Part shown: positions 9,771 to 18,661 of the stretch, piece after piece
Position numbering within the stretch: position 1 is the stretch's first letter
How the letters are laid out: each line of letters starts with the position of its first letter
Assembly: GCA_016713425.1 (NCBI GenBank)
Contig: JADJPE010000005.1
Location: 3,224,001-3,288,000, forward strand
DNA from: Deltaproteobacteria bacterium
Lineage (GTDB): Bacteria; Myxococcota; Kuafuiibacteriia; Kuafuiibacteriales; Kuafuiibacteriaceae
DNA: 64,000 nt
Reading direction: 5' to 3'
Made by a program: the position numbers and the translations under genes
Notes under the pieces: generated by a model
The model's input: the letters and a program-made list of their open reading frames with translations, nothing else
Told to the model about the DNA's origin: nothing
Database searches by the model: none

Positions 9771-10145
9771 ATGAAGATGCGTGTATACCGGCGATATCGC
9801 TGCGACCATGGTCACGAGTGGACGGTAGCGGCTCGTGAAGGCGAGTCGGAATCCGCTCAGCACGTGCAGTGCCCCGAAGGTCACGAGGCGGTCACGTGTA
9901 ATGAGGAATTGCCCGCGGACGAGGTACAAATTCTGTTCCGTCCGGCAGCGCGGATCGTGGATCGAGTGACCGAGAATGTCTGGCACTCAGGCCGCTACTT
10001 CGTTGTTCTGCTCGACCGGGCTGACCAAGAGCTGTGCGTGTCCAGCGAACATTACACGTGGGAGGAGGCGACGAAGCTGGCCCTACTGTTCAAGGGCAAG
10101 GACGAGAGTCGCGCACTGGACTGGTGGAGGCGGAAGGCGCCGTAG
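9771..10145 (+). CDS. Small Cys/His-containing protein of unknown function in the RHS region
   Basis: A 124-residue cytosolic protein starting at ATG 9771 behind a weak GAGAG site (ATG 9777 is an alternative). The N-terminus has a Cys-His-His then Cys-His-Cys arrangement (RYRCDHGHEW and VQCPEGHEAVTC) that could hold a zinc ion as a small ribbon. The rest is mixed alpha/beta with a Trp-rich end (ALDWWRRKAP). I do not recognise a family. It lies between an orphan toxin tip and an RHS scar, so an immunity or orphan-tip role is possible but unproven. Confidence 0.5.
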   Translation: MKMRVYRRYRCDHGHEWTVAAREGESESAQHVQCPEGHEAVTCNEELPADEVQILFRPAARIVDRVTENVWHSGRYFVVLLDRADQELCVSSEHYTWEEATKLALLFKGKDESRALDWWRRKAP

Positions 10146-10275
10146 CGCACATTTGTGAACAGGAACTCGAGCTGAGAATGGGATCATGCTCGGTGCGTGG
10201 GCCGCTTTGCTGATCCGGATTTTTCGGAGCGAGGTTGAGCACGCTTCCCGCTAGGGTGAGACGCGTTCTCATCCC

Positions 10276-10620
10276 GTCGTGGTACTTTCGATACGACGCC
10301 TTCGGTCAGCTCGCGGGCGGTGTTGATTCGAACGGGTATGTGTTTGCGCTTCGGCGCGCGGACGGCTGGATCGTCGAGCATCGCGACCTTGGAACGGGTG
10401 TGTCGACGGTCTATGTCCCAGGCCCTGAGCCCAACACGGCGCCGCTTGCCGTCGCGAGCGGACGCGCGCAACGCGAACGCAGTCGAGCCTTCATGTGGGC
10501 GCTTCGCGGTGACCAAGGACTTCGCGACTGGGAGACATCTCGCGCGTGGGGTCGCGAGCTCATGGAGCGACACGAAGGCGACGCCGCGTACTACCGTGTC
10601 CACGGCCACTACCCGGGACT
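10276..10620 (+). pseudogene. RHS copy 3: internal core fragment joined to core end by deletion
   Basis: Homology to copy 1 resumes at about 10276 (matching 1646 onward), runs through VYVPGPEPNTAPLAVASG, then jumps by a deletion of about 370 bp to the post-core segment RAQRERSRAFMWALRGDQG, ending at HYPGL near 10618. There is no start codon or complete domain. It is a recombination scar of the same RHS family. Confidence 0.85.
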
Positions 10621-10621
10621 A

Positions 10622-10941
10622 GAACTGAGACTGGATCTGCCGGTCGAGCTGACGGACCGTCCACCCGCCGCGCAGGGCCTCGTCCTCGTAGGAGGCTCGC
10701 GCGTTCTCGTTCTTCACGGCAAGGAGGCGCACGTAGTGCGACCACCCCCGGAAGCCACACGACTCGCCGAACGACAGACCCGGCACCAACCCCGGAGGCC
10801 ACGCGGCTCGCCGGTAGACGGGCCTGAGGTCACCTCCGAAGACACACCCCCAACACCGGGCTTCGAGATCAGAAGGGCGTCATCATCGTCAACCGATGTC
10901 TCACCCGTCTCCCGGTCGACCTCCTGAACCACGCGGCCCAC
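10622..10941 (-). pseudogene. DUF1016 (YhcG-type PD-(D/E)XK nuclease) N-terminal fragment
   Basis: On the minus strand the frame up to the TAG at 10620-10622 reads WSHYVRLLAVKNENARASYE followed by EALRGGWTVRQLDRQIQSQF, a nearly canonical DUF1016 N-terminal domain motif. Further upstream another frame gives VVQEVDRETGETSVDDDDALL, also resembling the family start (IGRRIVE...), so at least one frameshift is present. The fragment stops exactly where RHS copy 3 begins, so the nuclease domain is missing. DUF1016 proteins are putative nucleases often found with restriction systems. Confidence 0.6.
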
Positions 10942-11429
10942 GCCGAAACGTCGCAGCCAGACGTTGCGGACTCACCTCCCGGCCTCCGTACAGTTTGTCG
11001 GGTGCGTCACTCAACGCCTGGACAGCGCGATCGAAATACATGTCGCCGTTCGCTTCACGCGCTGACTCGATGAATGCCGCATCAACGCGGAACCACCCGC
11101 GAGGAAGGGTAGGGCATCCGGTTCGTGGAGTGTCCGGCACCCACCGGGCGAGAACGCCACTCGTCGGGACAAAGCGTCTTCGAGAAGATGCTTGGCTATC
11201 TTCCGTCCGAGCCGAGCGAGCTCAATGAAGCGTCGCTGACACCGATGGAGCGCTGGAGTACAGCCGAAAGAACTCAACGCCTCGCCTCGTTCCGAGCGCC
11301 ATTGGACGTCCCGCGTGACCGTCGAGAATCAGGTGCACTCCGCAAAAGCCGCCGACTTCCCGGTCATACTCCTGGTCGGCGACGCGAATTATCCTGCCCT
11401 GACTGCGTGGGCTCGGCGCCCTCGGATCG
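10942..11429. other. Degenerate stretch with no supported gene
   Basis: Short minus-strand frames are present (for example one with WFRVDAAFIESAREANGDMY) but none has a credible start, length or family. It may be further debris from the accessory region. Confidence 0.35.
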
Positions 11430-12731
11430 TCAAGGTGACGGCGGTGAATCCGAGTGACGCGCGATCAAGCTTGCCGCGACCTCGACCCGATCTTGATTCG
11501 CACGGCGCATCGCCTCGGCTCTTTGCGTGGCCTCCTTGGTCCAGCGCGCAACCACTGCATCGATCGCACCAGCGCCCGTTCGGTCCGAGCCCTCGGAGTC
11601 AGCGAGCGAAGCCGGGTTCGCAAGACACTCGAGAAGCAGCCGGAGATTGAAGAGGTCGCCGTAGTTGCGACGCAGAAAGCCTTCAAAGTCAGTGCCCACT
11701 GAGATCCGTGCCAGGTAGTCCTGAAGTTGAACAAGGCTCGAAGCGAGCTCGTCAGGTACCGGCCGACCGCGCAGGTGCACGCGTCTCGCACGATCGGCTA
11801 CGCCCTCGAACTCATCTTGCGGGGACAACACGTCTTCGCACCAGCGCGCTCCACCCAAGGTCTGCGAAGCCGGAGGGGTCCGATAAGTCTGAAAAGCCTG
11901 AAAAGTCTGAGAAGTCCGAGACGTCGTGTCTTGGCGTCGTGGCCTCAGTGCCTCACTCGCAAGGCCAAGGCTGGCGCCAAGGGTACCGAAGACCCCGCCC
12001 CCGACGCCGAGCCGCCATGCTTCGACGAGGAGCGAGCGAGGGACCCTCGCCGCTTGCGGTCGATCGGGTGCGTATCCGAGCGAACGTAGAAGGCTGGGCC
12101 AGAGAGCTTCCTCTTCCAAGAGTGATCGAGCGCGGCGCTCGATCCGATCGGACATTCTGGGCGGGTAAGGTCGGATCCACCCAAGGGTCTCGTGTGCTTC
12201 ATCGGCTGTTTCACAGGCGTAGGCAAGACCAAGCGCTGTCCCGAGCTGAGTCCCGAGGATGCCAAGGGCATCCGCAAGACCACAACGCCCCATATATTCG
12301 CCGCTACACAGGGCGTCGTTCAACCGCTCGACCTCCCTTTGAGCATGGAGAAGCGCAGGCGACCTTGCGCCTTCAGGCATCGCGAACATCCTCGATGCCG
12401 TGTTGTAGATGCGCTGCGGGAGCGCCCGCGAAACGTCTCCCAGAGGCCGGAAGGCGTAGCTGAATTCGCGCATGGCGGCGGTCGCGCCACGCGCCATCGC
12501 TGGAGCCCGAAGCGCAAGCGTGTATGGGCTGCCCGCCGTCGCCGTGAACTCCTCCCGCTCCCGATCGTCGGTCTCGACGAAGTACCGGCCCGCGCATCGT
12601 TCATGCAACCTCCGCGCACAAAACTTGGGGCCCGAGTATCTCAATCTCGGGGGTCGAGGTCCGACATTCGCGCTACGCATCACTCCTGCTTCCCTCTTGG
12701 CCCCTAGAGGCAGAATACGGCTCTCTGTCAT
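11430..12731 (-). CDS. Unknown protein, paralogue A of a coupled pair
   Basis: A 433-residue soluble protein starting at ATG 12731 (MTESRILPLG). That ATG overlaps the TGA of the upstream gene (ATGA), which decides the start and shows coupling. It is alpha-helical, Ala/Arg/Leu-rich, with no signal peptide or membrane span. It is clearly related to its upstream neighbour: both have RERCAG near the N-terminus, a central TALGLAYA-type segment, and a C-terminal block (TDFEGFLRRNYGDLFNLRLL here, PDFDRFLECFYGDFYNLRIV there) followed by NPASLAD or DPASLAD. A low-complexity insert with repeated TFQAFQTYRT lies near 11880-11930. I do not recognise the family. Confidence 0.7.
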   Translation of the reverse strand: MTESRILPLGAKREAGVMRSANVGPRPPRLRYSGPKFCARRLHERCAGRYFVETDDREREEFTATAGSPYTLALRAPAMARGATAAMREFSYAFRPLGDVSRALPQRIYNTASRMFAMPEGARSPALLHAQREVERLNDALCSGEYMGRCGLADALGILGTQLGTALGLAYACETADEAHETLGWIRPYPPRMSDRIERRARSLLEEEALWPSLLRSLGYAPDRPQAARVPRSLLVEAWRLGVGGGVFGTLGASLGLASEALRPRRQDTTSRTSQTFQAFQTYRTPPASQTLGGARWCEDVLSPQDEFEGVADRARRVHLRGRPVPDELASSLVQLQDYLARISVGTDFEGFLRRNYGDLFNLRLLLECLANPASLADSEGSDRTGAGAIDAVVARWTKEATQRAEAMRRANQDRVEVAASLIARHSDSPPSP

Positions 12732-13924
12732 CGCCGCGTTAGAGCGGCGGCGGAAACCTCGAGCAGGGACTGCGCGTACACCGACCGCGCTTTCTGCATC
12801 GCCTCGAGCCATGCGGTCCAACTGCCCATCGCTCGGCCAAGCGACTGGCCCGAGAGTTCGAGCGCTGCCGCTGGGTCGGCAAGTGAGGCGGGATCACACA
12901 AGCCATCCAGCACGATCCTCAGATTGTAGAAGTCACCGTAAAAGCACTCCAGGAAGCGATCAAAGTCTGGACCGGCTGCAATGTCTCCGAGAAGCCTCTC
13001 GAACTCTGATAGGCGAGGCGCGAAGGCTTCGAAACGCTCATAGGCAGCTTGTCGCTTTCGGACGCCTGCGATTAGGTGACCCAAGCACTCGAATTCCTGA
13101 CGCGACGTGGGCGAACAATACTCGATCCCCAAAGACGAGACGACACGCGGCGCGCCCTCCCATCGAAGCGTCTGGAGGACGCGACCGAGAACACCGACGG
13201 GTTGGGGTGGCATCAGCGCTGCTGCTTCCTTCCTCTGTTCGGTTGTCCGGATCTCGGGCGCACGAGCATCGACACGCGGCCGCCTCGGTCTGGTCACGGT
13301 ATAGCTCTCGAAAGGCCCGGCCAAGCGCTCGGACCATGGCTTGTCGAGGCGATGCGCTGCCGTTTCGAGACGGGTCACGACGTCCACATCCAAGCGAACC
13401 CTGCGCAGCGCGTCATGAGCCTCGGGGGCTCCGGCGCTCGCGTAGGCTATGCCGAGCGCCGTCGCCGTGGGCCCGGCGATCGCAAGGAGCGCACGCTCGA
13501 TCCCATCCAGCCCCTCAAGCTTGCCGCGTAGAACGCCGTCTTGTACCCCTTCGAGCTCCGAACACGCATAGCGGAGCGCAGCCTCTCGAGCATGCTCGGG
13601 CGTACCGAACGCCAGGCACGCCCGGTCGAAGATCCACTGAGCCAACCAACGGAACTCGGGGTTCGCCGGCTTGATGGCGTCGCCGACACGTCGAAGGATC
13701 GCCCGCGCCCCGCCTGCCATCGCATCTGCGCGAACATGTAGCTTGTCGCAGCGGTCGGCGGTGGCCCGGAACTCGGATTTCTCGCGCTCGTCTGGCCGCG
13801 CGTCTGCTAGACCGGCGCATCGTTCGCGTAGCTGCAGCGCCTGAAACTCGGGCGCGCGCCGACGAGAGAGGGGCCAGAAGACGCTCGACGAGCGCTTCGC
13901 GAGTCGACTTTCCATTGGGCTCAT
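12728..13924 (-). CDS. Unknown protein, paralogue B of a coupled pair
   Basis: A 398-residue soluble helical protein if it starts at the ATG of MSPMESRLAK (13924). The open frame reaches 14065, but alignment with paralogue A begins at about VFWPLSRRRAPEF, so the shorter start fits. It shares with A the N-terminal ERCAG segment, the central ATALGIAYASAGAPEAHDAL, and the C-terminal FLECFYGDFYNLRIVLDGL block with DPASLAD. The two genes overlap by four bases in one operon. Divergence between them is large, so the duplication is old and both copies look maintained. Function unknown. Confidence 0.65.
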   Translation of the reverse strand: MSPMESRLAKRSSSVFWPLSRRRAPEFQALQLRERCAGLADARPDEREKSEFRATADRCDKLHVRADAMAGGARAILRRVGDAIKPANPEFRWLAQWIFDRACLAFGTPEHAREAALRYACSELEGVQDGVLRGKLEGLDGIERALLAIAGPTATALGIAYASAGAPEAHDALRRVRLDVDVVTRLETAAHRLDKPWSERLAGPFESYTVTRPRRPRVDARAPEIRTTEQRKEAAALMPPQPVGVLGRVLQTLRWEGAPRVVSSLGIEYCSPTSRQEFECLGHLIAGVRKRQAAYERFEAFAPRLSEFERLLGDIAAGPDFDRFLECFYGDFYNLRIVLDGLCDPASLADPAAALELSGQSLGRAMGSWTAWLEAMQKARSVYAQSLLEVSAAALTRR

Positions 13925-14174
13925 GCATCGGGCCCACGCCTTTTCCGAGTGACCGGAAACGCCGAGCAATGCGGTACACGTTATCGAACCTTCCGACCGC
14001 ATGTTGCGGACTCGCGAAGACACGTCCGCAAGTTGACCGACCTCGACCCCCTTGCGCAGAGCCAACGTCCTACCGCGGCGTGGAGGCCCAATCCCGCGGA
14101 ACCGTTCGGCGCGACGGTACGACGGAAGATGCGCAGGCCGTTGGTCAGCCCAACGTGGCGTTCAGCGCGAGGAG

Positions 14175-14249
14175 CCTCGACGCGAACAGCCTCGACGCGA
14201 ACAGCCTCGACGCGAACAGCCTCGACGCGAACAGCCTCGACGCGAACAG
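14175..14249. repeat. 15-bp tandem repeat, five copies
   Basis: The unit CCTCGACGCGAACAG is repeated five times without change. On the minus strand it encodes LFASR repeats at the end of the broken DUF72 gene. Confidence 0.9.
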
Positions 14250-14254
14250 CGGCC

Positions 14255-14540
14255 CCGCGCCTTCGTCCTCGTGCTTGAAATAGATGAAGACCTCGCGGCA
14301 CGATTGCGCCCGCACGTCTTTCAACCAACCCAACAAATCGTCGTCCGAGAACCAGGACTCATGACGAAACTCGAAGGCCAACCTAAGCTCAGCCGGAACG
14401 AGCCCAAGAAACGACTTGAGTCGCTCGAGTAAGTCCTCGGGCACACTTTGACACCAGTGCTCGAGCACCTCTCGCTTCGGCACCCTTCTTTCTCGCAGAC
14501 ACCCGCAAAGGCCGCGGGGAAGAAGGCCAAGACGGCGTTC
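14255..14540 (-). pseudogene. DUF72 (YecE-like) gene remnant
   Basis: The minus frame reads LERLKSFLGLVPAELRLAFE followed by FRHESWFSDDDLL, a typical DUF72 segment, and then jumps directly to REVFIYFKHEDEGAGPLFA, the family's C-terminal segment. The middle of the protein (about 60-80 residues in intact members) is missing and so is the N-terminal half. The C-terminus runs into the 15-bp repeat. The adjacent IS66 begins at 14541. DUF72 function is unknown. Confidence 0.6.
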
Positions 14541-14630
14541 GTGAGTGTCCGGGCGACCGCCGGATTCTTCCTCGAGGCGGGACAAGATTCATCCCCTGAG
14601 CCTGGCGGCCCGGGAGTTCGCGACGCTCAG

Positions 14631-16183
14631 TCAGAGTGGAAGATTGCGGGGCAGGAGGTCGATGACGTCCTTCTCGATGACGCCTCGCGCGAGAATGGGC
14701 ATGACGGTGGCGAGATACTCGACGGGGTCGATGCCGCAGAGCGCGCACGAGCCCAAGAGCGAGAAGATGATGGCGGCGCTCTGAGCGCCGCGCTCTGATC
14801 CGGCGAAGAGGAAGTTTTTCCGCGTCAGCGCGGCGCGCACGTGCAGACGCTCAACAACGCCGTTATCGATGGGGACGCGGCCATCCGTGAGGAACTGACT
14901 CAGCGGCACTTGCTGGTTCGAGAAATAGTTGAGCGCTCGACCGAAGCGCAGTGAAGGAGGCTCGTCGTCTTTGAGGGACTCGACCCACTCGAGAAGCTTG
15001 TTGAAGATCGGCGCGCTGCGTTCACGCCGAAGTCGAAGGCGTTCTCTCGGCTCGAGGTCTCTCGCTTCCTTCTCGATGCCGTACAGCGCCTGGTAGGCAT
15101 CGATCGCGATCGCGGCGCGTGCCTCTCCGCCGTCGAGGGCCTTCACGAAGTAGCGACGCGCGTGCATGTTGCACCCGCACTCGATGATGTCTTCGCGCGC
15201 GAACGCCTGATCGAAGACAGTTGCGGCATCGGCGACCGTGTAGCCGGAGCGCAAGCGTAGGAAGTCGGCGGGTCCGATGGTATGCCCGTCCGCGAATGTC
15301 GCGTGCCCGGAGGGCGCGAACAGATAGAGCGCAACGTCCTGGTCACCGACGAAGCCCCACAGCGCGCCCAGCTTCTTGTGACGCTTCGCATCCTTGCCCT
15401 CGCCACTGAAGAACGCGAGGGACGTGCCGTCGAGATGCAGGACATTCGCTTTGAGTGCCGCGATCTGGGCTGCGCGCCAGAGCGGCTGCAGGAGCTCGGC
15501 GCCGTACGCAACCTGGTCCGCCAGCGTCGAGACCGAGAGGTCGACACTCATCCGTCGATATCGTTCCCGCTGCCGGTGGGAGAGGAGGCCGTCGCGGTAC
15601 TTGTCGACGAGCAGTTGAGCGACGAGACGGGGTCCGTACTGGCCCCCTGGACGACGCGATCACCGACCGGCGCGCGGCTGAAGTTCGGCGCGTCGCAGGC
15701 GTCACAGGCGAGCTTCTCCCGGAGGTCCCGGCGCACGATCACACGCGCGGGCACGAGCTCGAGGACCTCGCTCACGTCGTGGCCTGCACATCGCCGCTCG
15801 AGCCCGCACTTCGGACATGGCCGTTCAGCGTCAGGCACTGAGATGGGGTTGTCTTCGCGCGGTAGGTTCGGAGGAAATGGCGTCCGGCGAGGCCGTGCCG
15901 GTGGCGGCTGCGTCTGCTCGGTCGCCCGCCGATTGCGCTCGTTCTCGACCATCTTGCCGAGCTGTCCCGCCGCCGTCTCGCCTGCCGTCGTATCCTCTGC
16001 CTCGGACTCGCCCTCCGCGTTGGCCGGCGTCTCGGAGAGGGCGTTGCTGGATACGGTCTCGAGCAGAAGCTTCAGCTGGTTGGGGGAGACCTTCTCCGTC
16101 GTCTTGAACGCTCGGAGCTTCTTCGCGAGCGCAAGCTCCAGAGCTTCGTTCCGCGCCACGAGCTGGGCGAACAAATCGACCAC
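14631..16183 (-). pseudogene. tnpC: IS66 TnpC transposase, split by one frameshift
   Basis: The upstream part (16183 down to about 15650) has the N-terminal leucine-zipper-like helix and the CPKCG...C..C zinc motif of IS66 transposases. The downstream part (to 14631) has the catalytic DDE domain: LHLDGTSLAFF, GCNMHARRYF, and DNGVVERLHVRAALTRKNFLF near the C-terminus. Together they give about 517 residues, the normal length. The two frames meet at a run of five C at 15643-15647 (five G on the coding strand), where one more G would restore QGGQYGPRLVAQLL. A mutation, a sequencing error or frameshifting could explain it. Confidence 0.85.
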
Positions 16184-16284
16184 ATCCTCCTTCGCACCGG
16201 AGTCGAGAAGCGAACGGAGGAGCTCGAGAACTGTGGGTTCAGAGGCTGGCGAGACGACGGAAGGGATAAAGAACTTGGATCACA

Positions 16285-16686
16285 TTAGACCGACATGCGC
16301 AACGCAGATTGCGATAATTCTGCATCGTGTCGACGGTGCTGAGAAGGCTCCCACCGCGGCGACTGTCGACCTCGATCCCACCCGATGCCTTCGAGGAGAA
16401 GGACGAGTTCGTGGATGTCCAGCTCGACACACGCCGCGTCCGTAGCCTCCGGGAGCGCGAACGTGCCTCGCTCGAGCCGCTTCGCAACGATCGTGTAGCC
16501 TCCTCGCGTCCAAACGATCATCTTGGCCATCGTCCGTCTTCGGTTGAAGAAGATGAAGATGTGTCCGCTCAGCGGGTCCTTCCGAAGCACCGCTCGCACC
16601 TCATTGCTCAGTCCATCGAAGGACTTGCCCATGTTGACCGGCGACCGGCCCATGTAGATCTTCGTCGACCGAGGTACCAACAACAT
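16285..16686 (-). CDS. tnpB: IS66 TnpB accessory protein
   Basis: A 133-residue protein starting at the ATG of MLLVPRSTKIYMG (16686), two bases after the tnpA stop. It contains the signature GRSPVNMGKSFDGLSNEV, then GHIFIFFNRRR and KMIVWTRGGYTIVAKRLERG, diagnostic of the IS66 Orf2 family. It acts with TnpA and TnpC in transposition by an unclear mechanism. The frame extends upstream to 16836 but that part is the shadow of tnpA. Confidence 0.9.
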   Translation of the reverse strand: MLLVPRSTKIYMGRSPVNMGKSFDGLSNEVRAVLRKDPLSGHIFIFFNRRRTMAKMIVWTRGGYTIVAKRLERGTFALPEATDAACVELDIHELVLLLEGIGWDRGRQSPRWEPSQHRRHDAELSQSALRMSV

Positions 16687-16688
16687 CT

Positions 16689-17066
16689 TTAGCGGTCCTC
16701 GATGTCGCGCGTGAGCGCCGCGATCCAACCTGGCGACACGGCGCGCGGAACCTCGATGACCACGCCGCCGACCGACCGGACCACGATGACGGGCGCGCCG
16801 AGTTCCACTGGGTCGAGGCCCCGAGCATCCTCGCATCGGATGCGAACCGGAACCAGGCCGACATCATCCGGGACCGCTGTCCGGCCTGACGGTCCGAGCC
16901 GTTGTCGCCACCAGTAGATCCGCTGCGCACTCACACCTTGCGACCGCGCGAATGCGACCACCGACTGGCCACTTCGTTCGAGCGCCACCAGCATCGAGCG
17001 TGCTTCTGCTTCCGACCAACGGCCATGAGCAGCTGTCCCCGTCGTCTTCTGATTCTTCGAAGTCAT
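16689..17066 (-). CDS. tnpA: IS66 TnpA accessory protein
   Basis: A 125-residue protein with an N-terminal helix-turn-helix (WSEAEARSMLVALERSGQSV, then FARSQGVSAQRIYWWRQRLG) as in IS66 TnpA/Orf1 proteins. It starts at 17066, 69 bases inside the left terminal repeat. It is the first gene of the element and is followed by tnpB after a two-base gap. Confidence 0.88.
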   Translation of the reverse strand: MTSKNQKTTGTAAHGRWSEAEARSMLVALERSGQSVVAFARSQGVSAQRIYWWRQRLGPSGRTAVPDDVGLVPVRIRCEDARGLDPVELGAPVIVVRSVGGVVIEVPRAVSPGWIAALTRDIEDR

Positions 17067-17310
17067 GGACCGGAATCATCGTCCGTCTCCCGATCGGCGG
17101 TCCCGACCTTTCTCGGCGCCTGACCGGACGCTCACTGGCGTTCCACGAGATCGGGGCGATCGTCATGACTCGCCTCGAATAGGAATCGGTCCAGTCCACG
17201 TGCGCCTTGTCGAAAGGCGATAGCTCGAAGGAGCGGTGCTGGTGGTAGCGGTCGCTCTCTTTGTTCAAAGAGGAACACGTGATACTGCGAACGCAAGCTT
17301 GGATGGACTC

Positions 17311-18309
17311 ATGACGAAGTCGAAGTCGAAGTTGGAGTTGAAGACGAAGTTGAAGTTGAAGTCGAAGTTGAAGTCGAAGTTGAAGTCGAAGTTGGAGTTG
17401 AAGACGAGTGTCGATCGCGACGACTTCGAGTCACTGTGCGAGCGCTATCCGGCGTTGTGGAAAGAAACGAGCGACGAGCTCCTCGCCGTCCTGTCGAAGC
17501 AGAGTGCGGAGGCTGTGGCGGAGCACATGCAGCGAATTCGGACAGACACCGCGGTGTGGACGAATCGTCTCCGGAGAAGCTCGAACAACCCGAGGACTCG
17601 CGAAGCAGCCGCACCGCATCTCCTCAAGGAGCGACTGACCTTTCTCGCGCTCGAGAGGTACTACTGCGCGGTGGCGGCACGTCAAGCGACCGGAAAGGTC
17701 CGCTTCGGGTTGCTGAACGGCCTCATCGCTCAGAGGCTCCTATTCAAGCGCGGCTTCGAACGAAAGCCCGTCTCGCTTCGATGGTTCCGGTTCTGGTGGC
17801 CACTCCTCCCGCAGCGAAGAATCCTGATGCCGCTCGTTCAGCCGCGCGGCATCTACTGTTTCTACTCGCGAGAGCTTGTGCATGGGCTCGCCGGGCTCAT
17901 CCGGTCGCGCTCTTGCCTTGAGATCGCAGCAGGTGATGGTACGCTCTCTCGCTTTCTCTCGCAAGTGGGGTGCAACGTTAGAGCGACAGACGACCATAGT
18001 TGGGAGCGTCATATTCGCTATCCGGAGGACGTCGAGCGGATCGATGCTCGTACCGCTCTGGCGCAATTCAACCCGGCGGTTGTGATCTGCTCTTGGCCGC
18101 CTCCCGGAAACAACTTCGAATGCCACGTATTCCTCACGAACAGTGTCGAGACGTATGTGGTCATCGGAAGCCGGTACCGGTTCGCCAGCGGTGATTGGAA
18201 GGCCTACGAGGCTCAAGAGGGCTTCACCCTCGCCTTCGATGAAGAACTCGCTCGGGGCGTGCTTCCGCCGGAGCTCGATAGTGCAGTGCTCGTCTTCCAT
18301 CGCAAGTAA
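17311..18309 (+). CDS. SAM-dependent methyltransferase-like protein with Lys/Leu repeat leader
   Basis: A 332-residue cytosolic protein starting at ATG 17311 (MTKSKSKLELK); the frame is open from 17236 but lacks a good earlier start. The first 30 residues are a KSKLKSKL-type leader encoded by 12-bp tandem repeats. A helical region follows, then a Rossmann-type motif I (CLEIAAGDGTLSRFLSQVG, about residue 205) and an ATDDHSW acidic-loop position. The CSWPPPGNNFE segment sits where a class I methyltransferase motif IV would be. Substrate unknown. The gene lies just outside the IS66 right end. Confidence 0.6.
   Translation: MTKSKSKLELKTKLKLKSKLKSKLKSKLELKTSVDRDDFESLCERYPALWKETSDELLAVLSKQSAEAVAEHMQRIRTDTAVWTNRLRRSSNNPRTREAAAPHLLKERLTFLALERYYCAVAARQATGKVRFGLLNGLIAQRLLFKRGFERKPVSLRWFRFWWPLLPQRRILMPLVQPRGIYCFYSRELVHGLAGLIRSRSCLEIAAGDGTLSRFLSQVGCNVRATDDHSWERHIRYPEDVERIDARTALAQFNPAVVICSWPPPGNNFECHVFLTNSVETYVVIGSRYRFASGDWKAYEAQEGFTLAFDEELARGVLPPELDSAVLVFHRK
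17314..17407 (+). repeat. 12-bp tandem repeat inside coding sequence
   Basis: Units related to AAGTCGAAGTTG are repeated about seven times and encode the Lys/Ser/Leu leader of the methyltransferase-like protein. The 12-bp period keeps the frame, so copy-number change alters only leader length. Confidence 0.85.
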
Positions 18310-18661
18310 CTGCAAGGGTGTCTCTGGTTCCGACGATGCGGGTTCCGAACGCTGCAGCCGTCGCTGCCGCTTTCATGCTGACATCTGCGATGGCCGCTCG
18401 AAGCCAATCGGCTTGCCTCTCGGAGGATTCAGGATAGCGGCAGATGCTGCCGTCGAGCGTAGCGTTTTTGGCGGACAACAGAATGGAAGGCGTCCGCAGA
18501 TAAGCGGACTTCGAGATCAGCGGCATCGAATGGGCGGAACGCTCGATCCTCGATCCGCTGCCACCCAACCGTCGCCACAGAGGCGATCATTCTGCCTGTC
18601 TGACCGGACGACGCATTCAATCGCGAGATTCGAGGCAAGGCGCGACGCAGGCATCTAGGCC
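18310..18661. other. Stretch with no supported gene
   Basis: A minus-strand frame (18224-18568) has some coding-like composition (ADWLRAAIADVSMKAAATAA) but overlaps the methyltransferase end and has no recognisable family, so it was not called. Confidence 0.35.

Larger units (their letters stand above)
14541..17135 (-). mobile_element. Complete IS66-family insertion sequence
   Basis: Terminal inverted repeats are visible: GTGAGTGTCCGGGCGACCGC at 14541 inward, and on the other strand GTGAGCGTCCGGTCAGGCGC from 17135 inward. The flanks share GGCGTTC (14534-14540 and 17137-17143), seven of the eight bases expected for an IS66 target duplication. Length 2595 bp and gene order tnpA-tnpB-tnpC are normal for the family. 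Confidence 0.85.

Noticed and set aside
14175..14249. Short regular repeats that might suggest a CRISPR array
   Set aside because: Units are 15 bp, adjacent, without spacers; they are simple tandem repeats. No CRISPR array was seen in the window.
18224..18568. Possible 114-residue minus-strand gene
   Set aside because: Overlaps the end of the methyltransferase-like gene, has no recognisable family or ribosome site.
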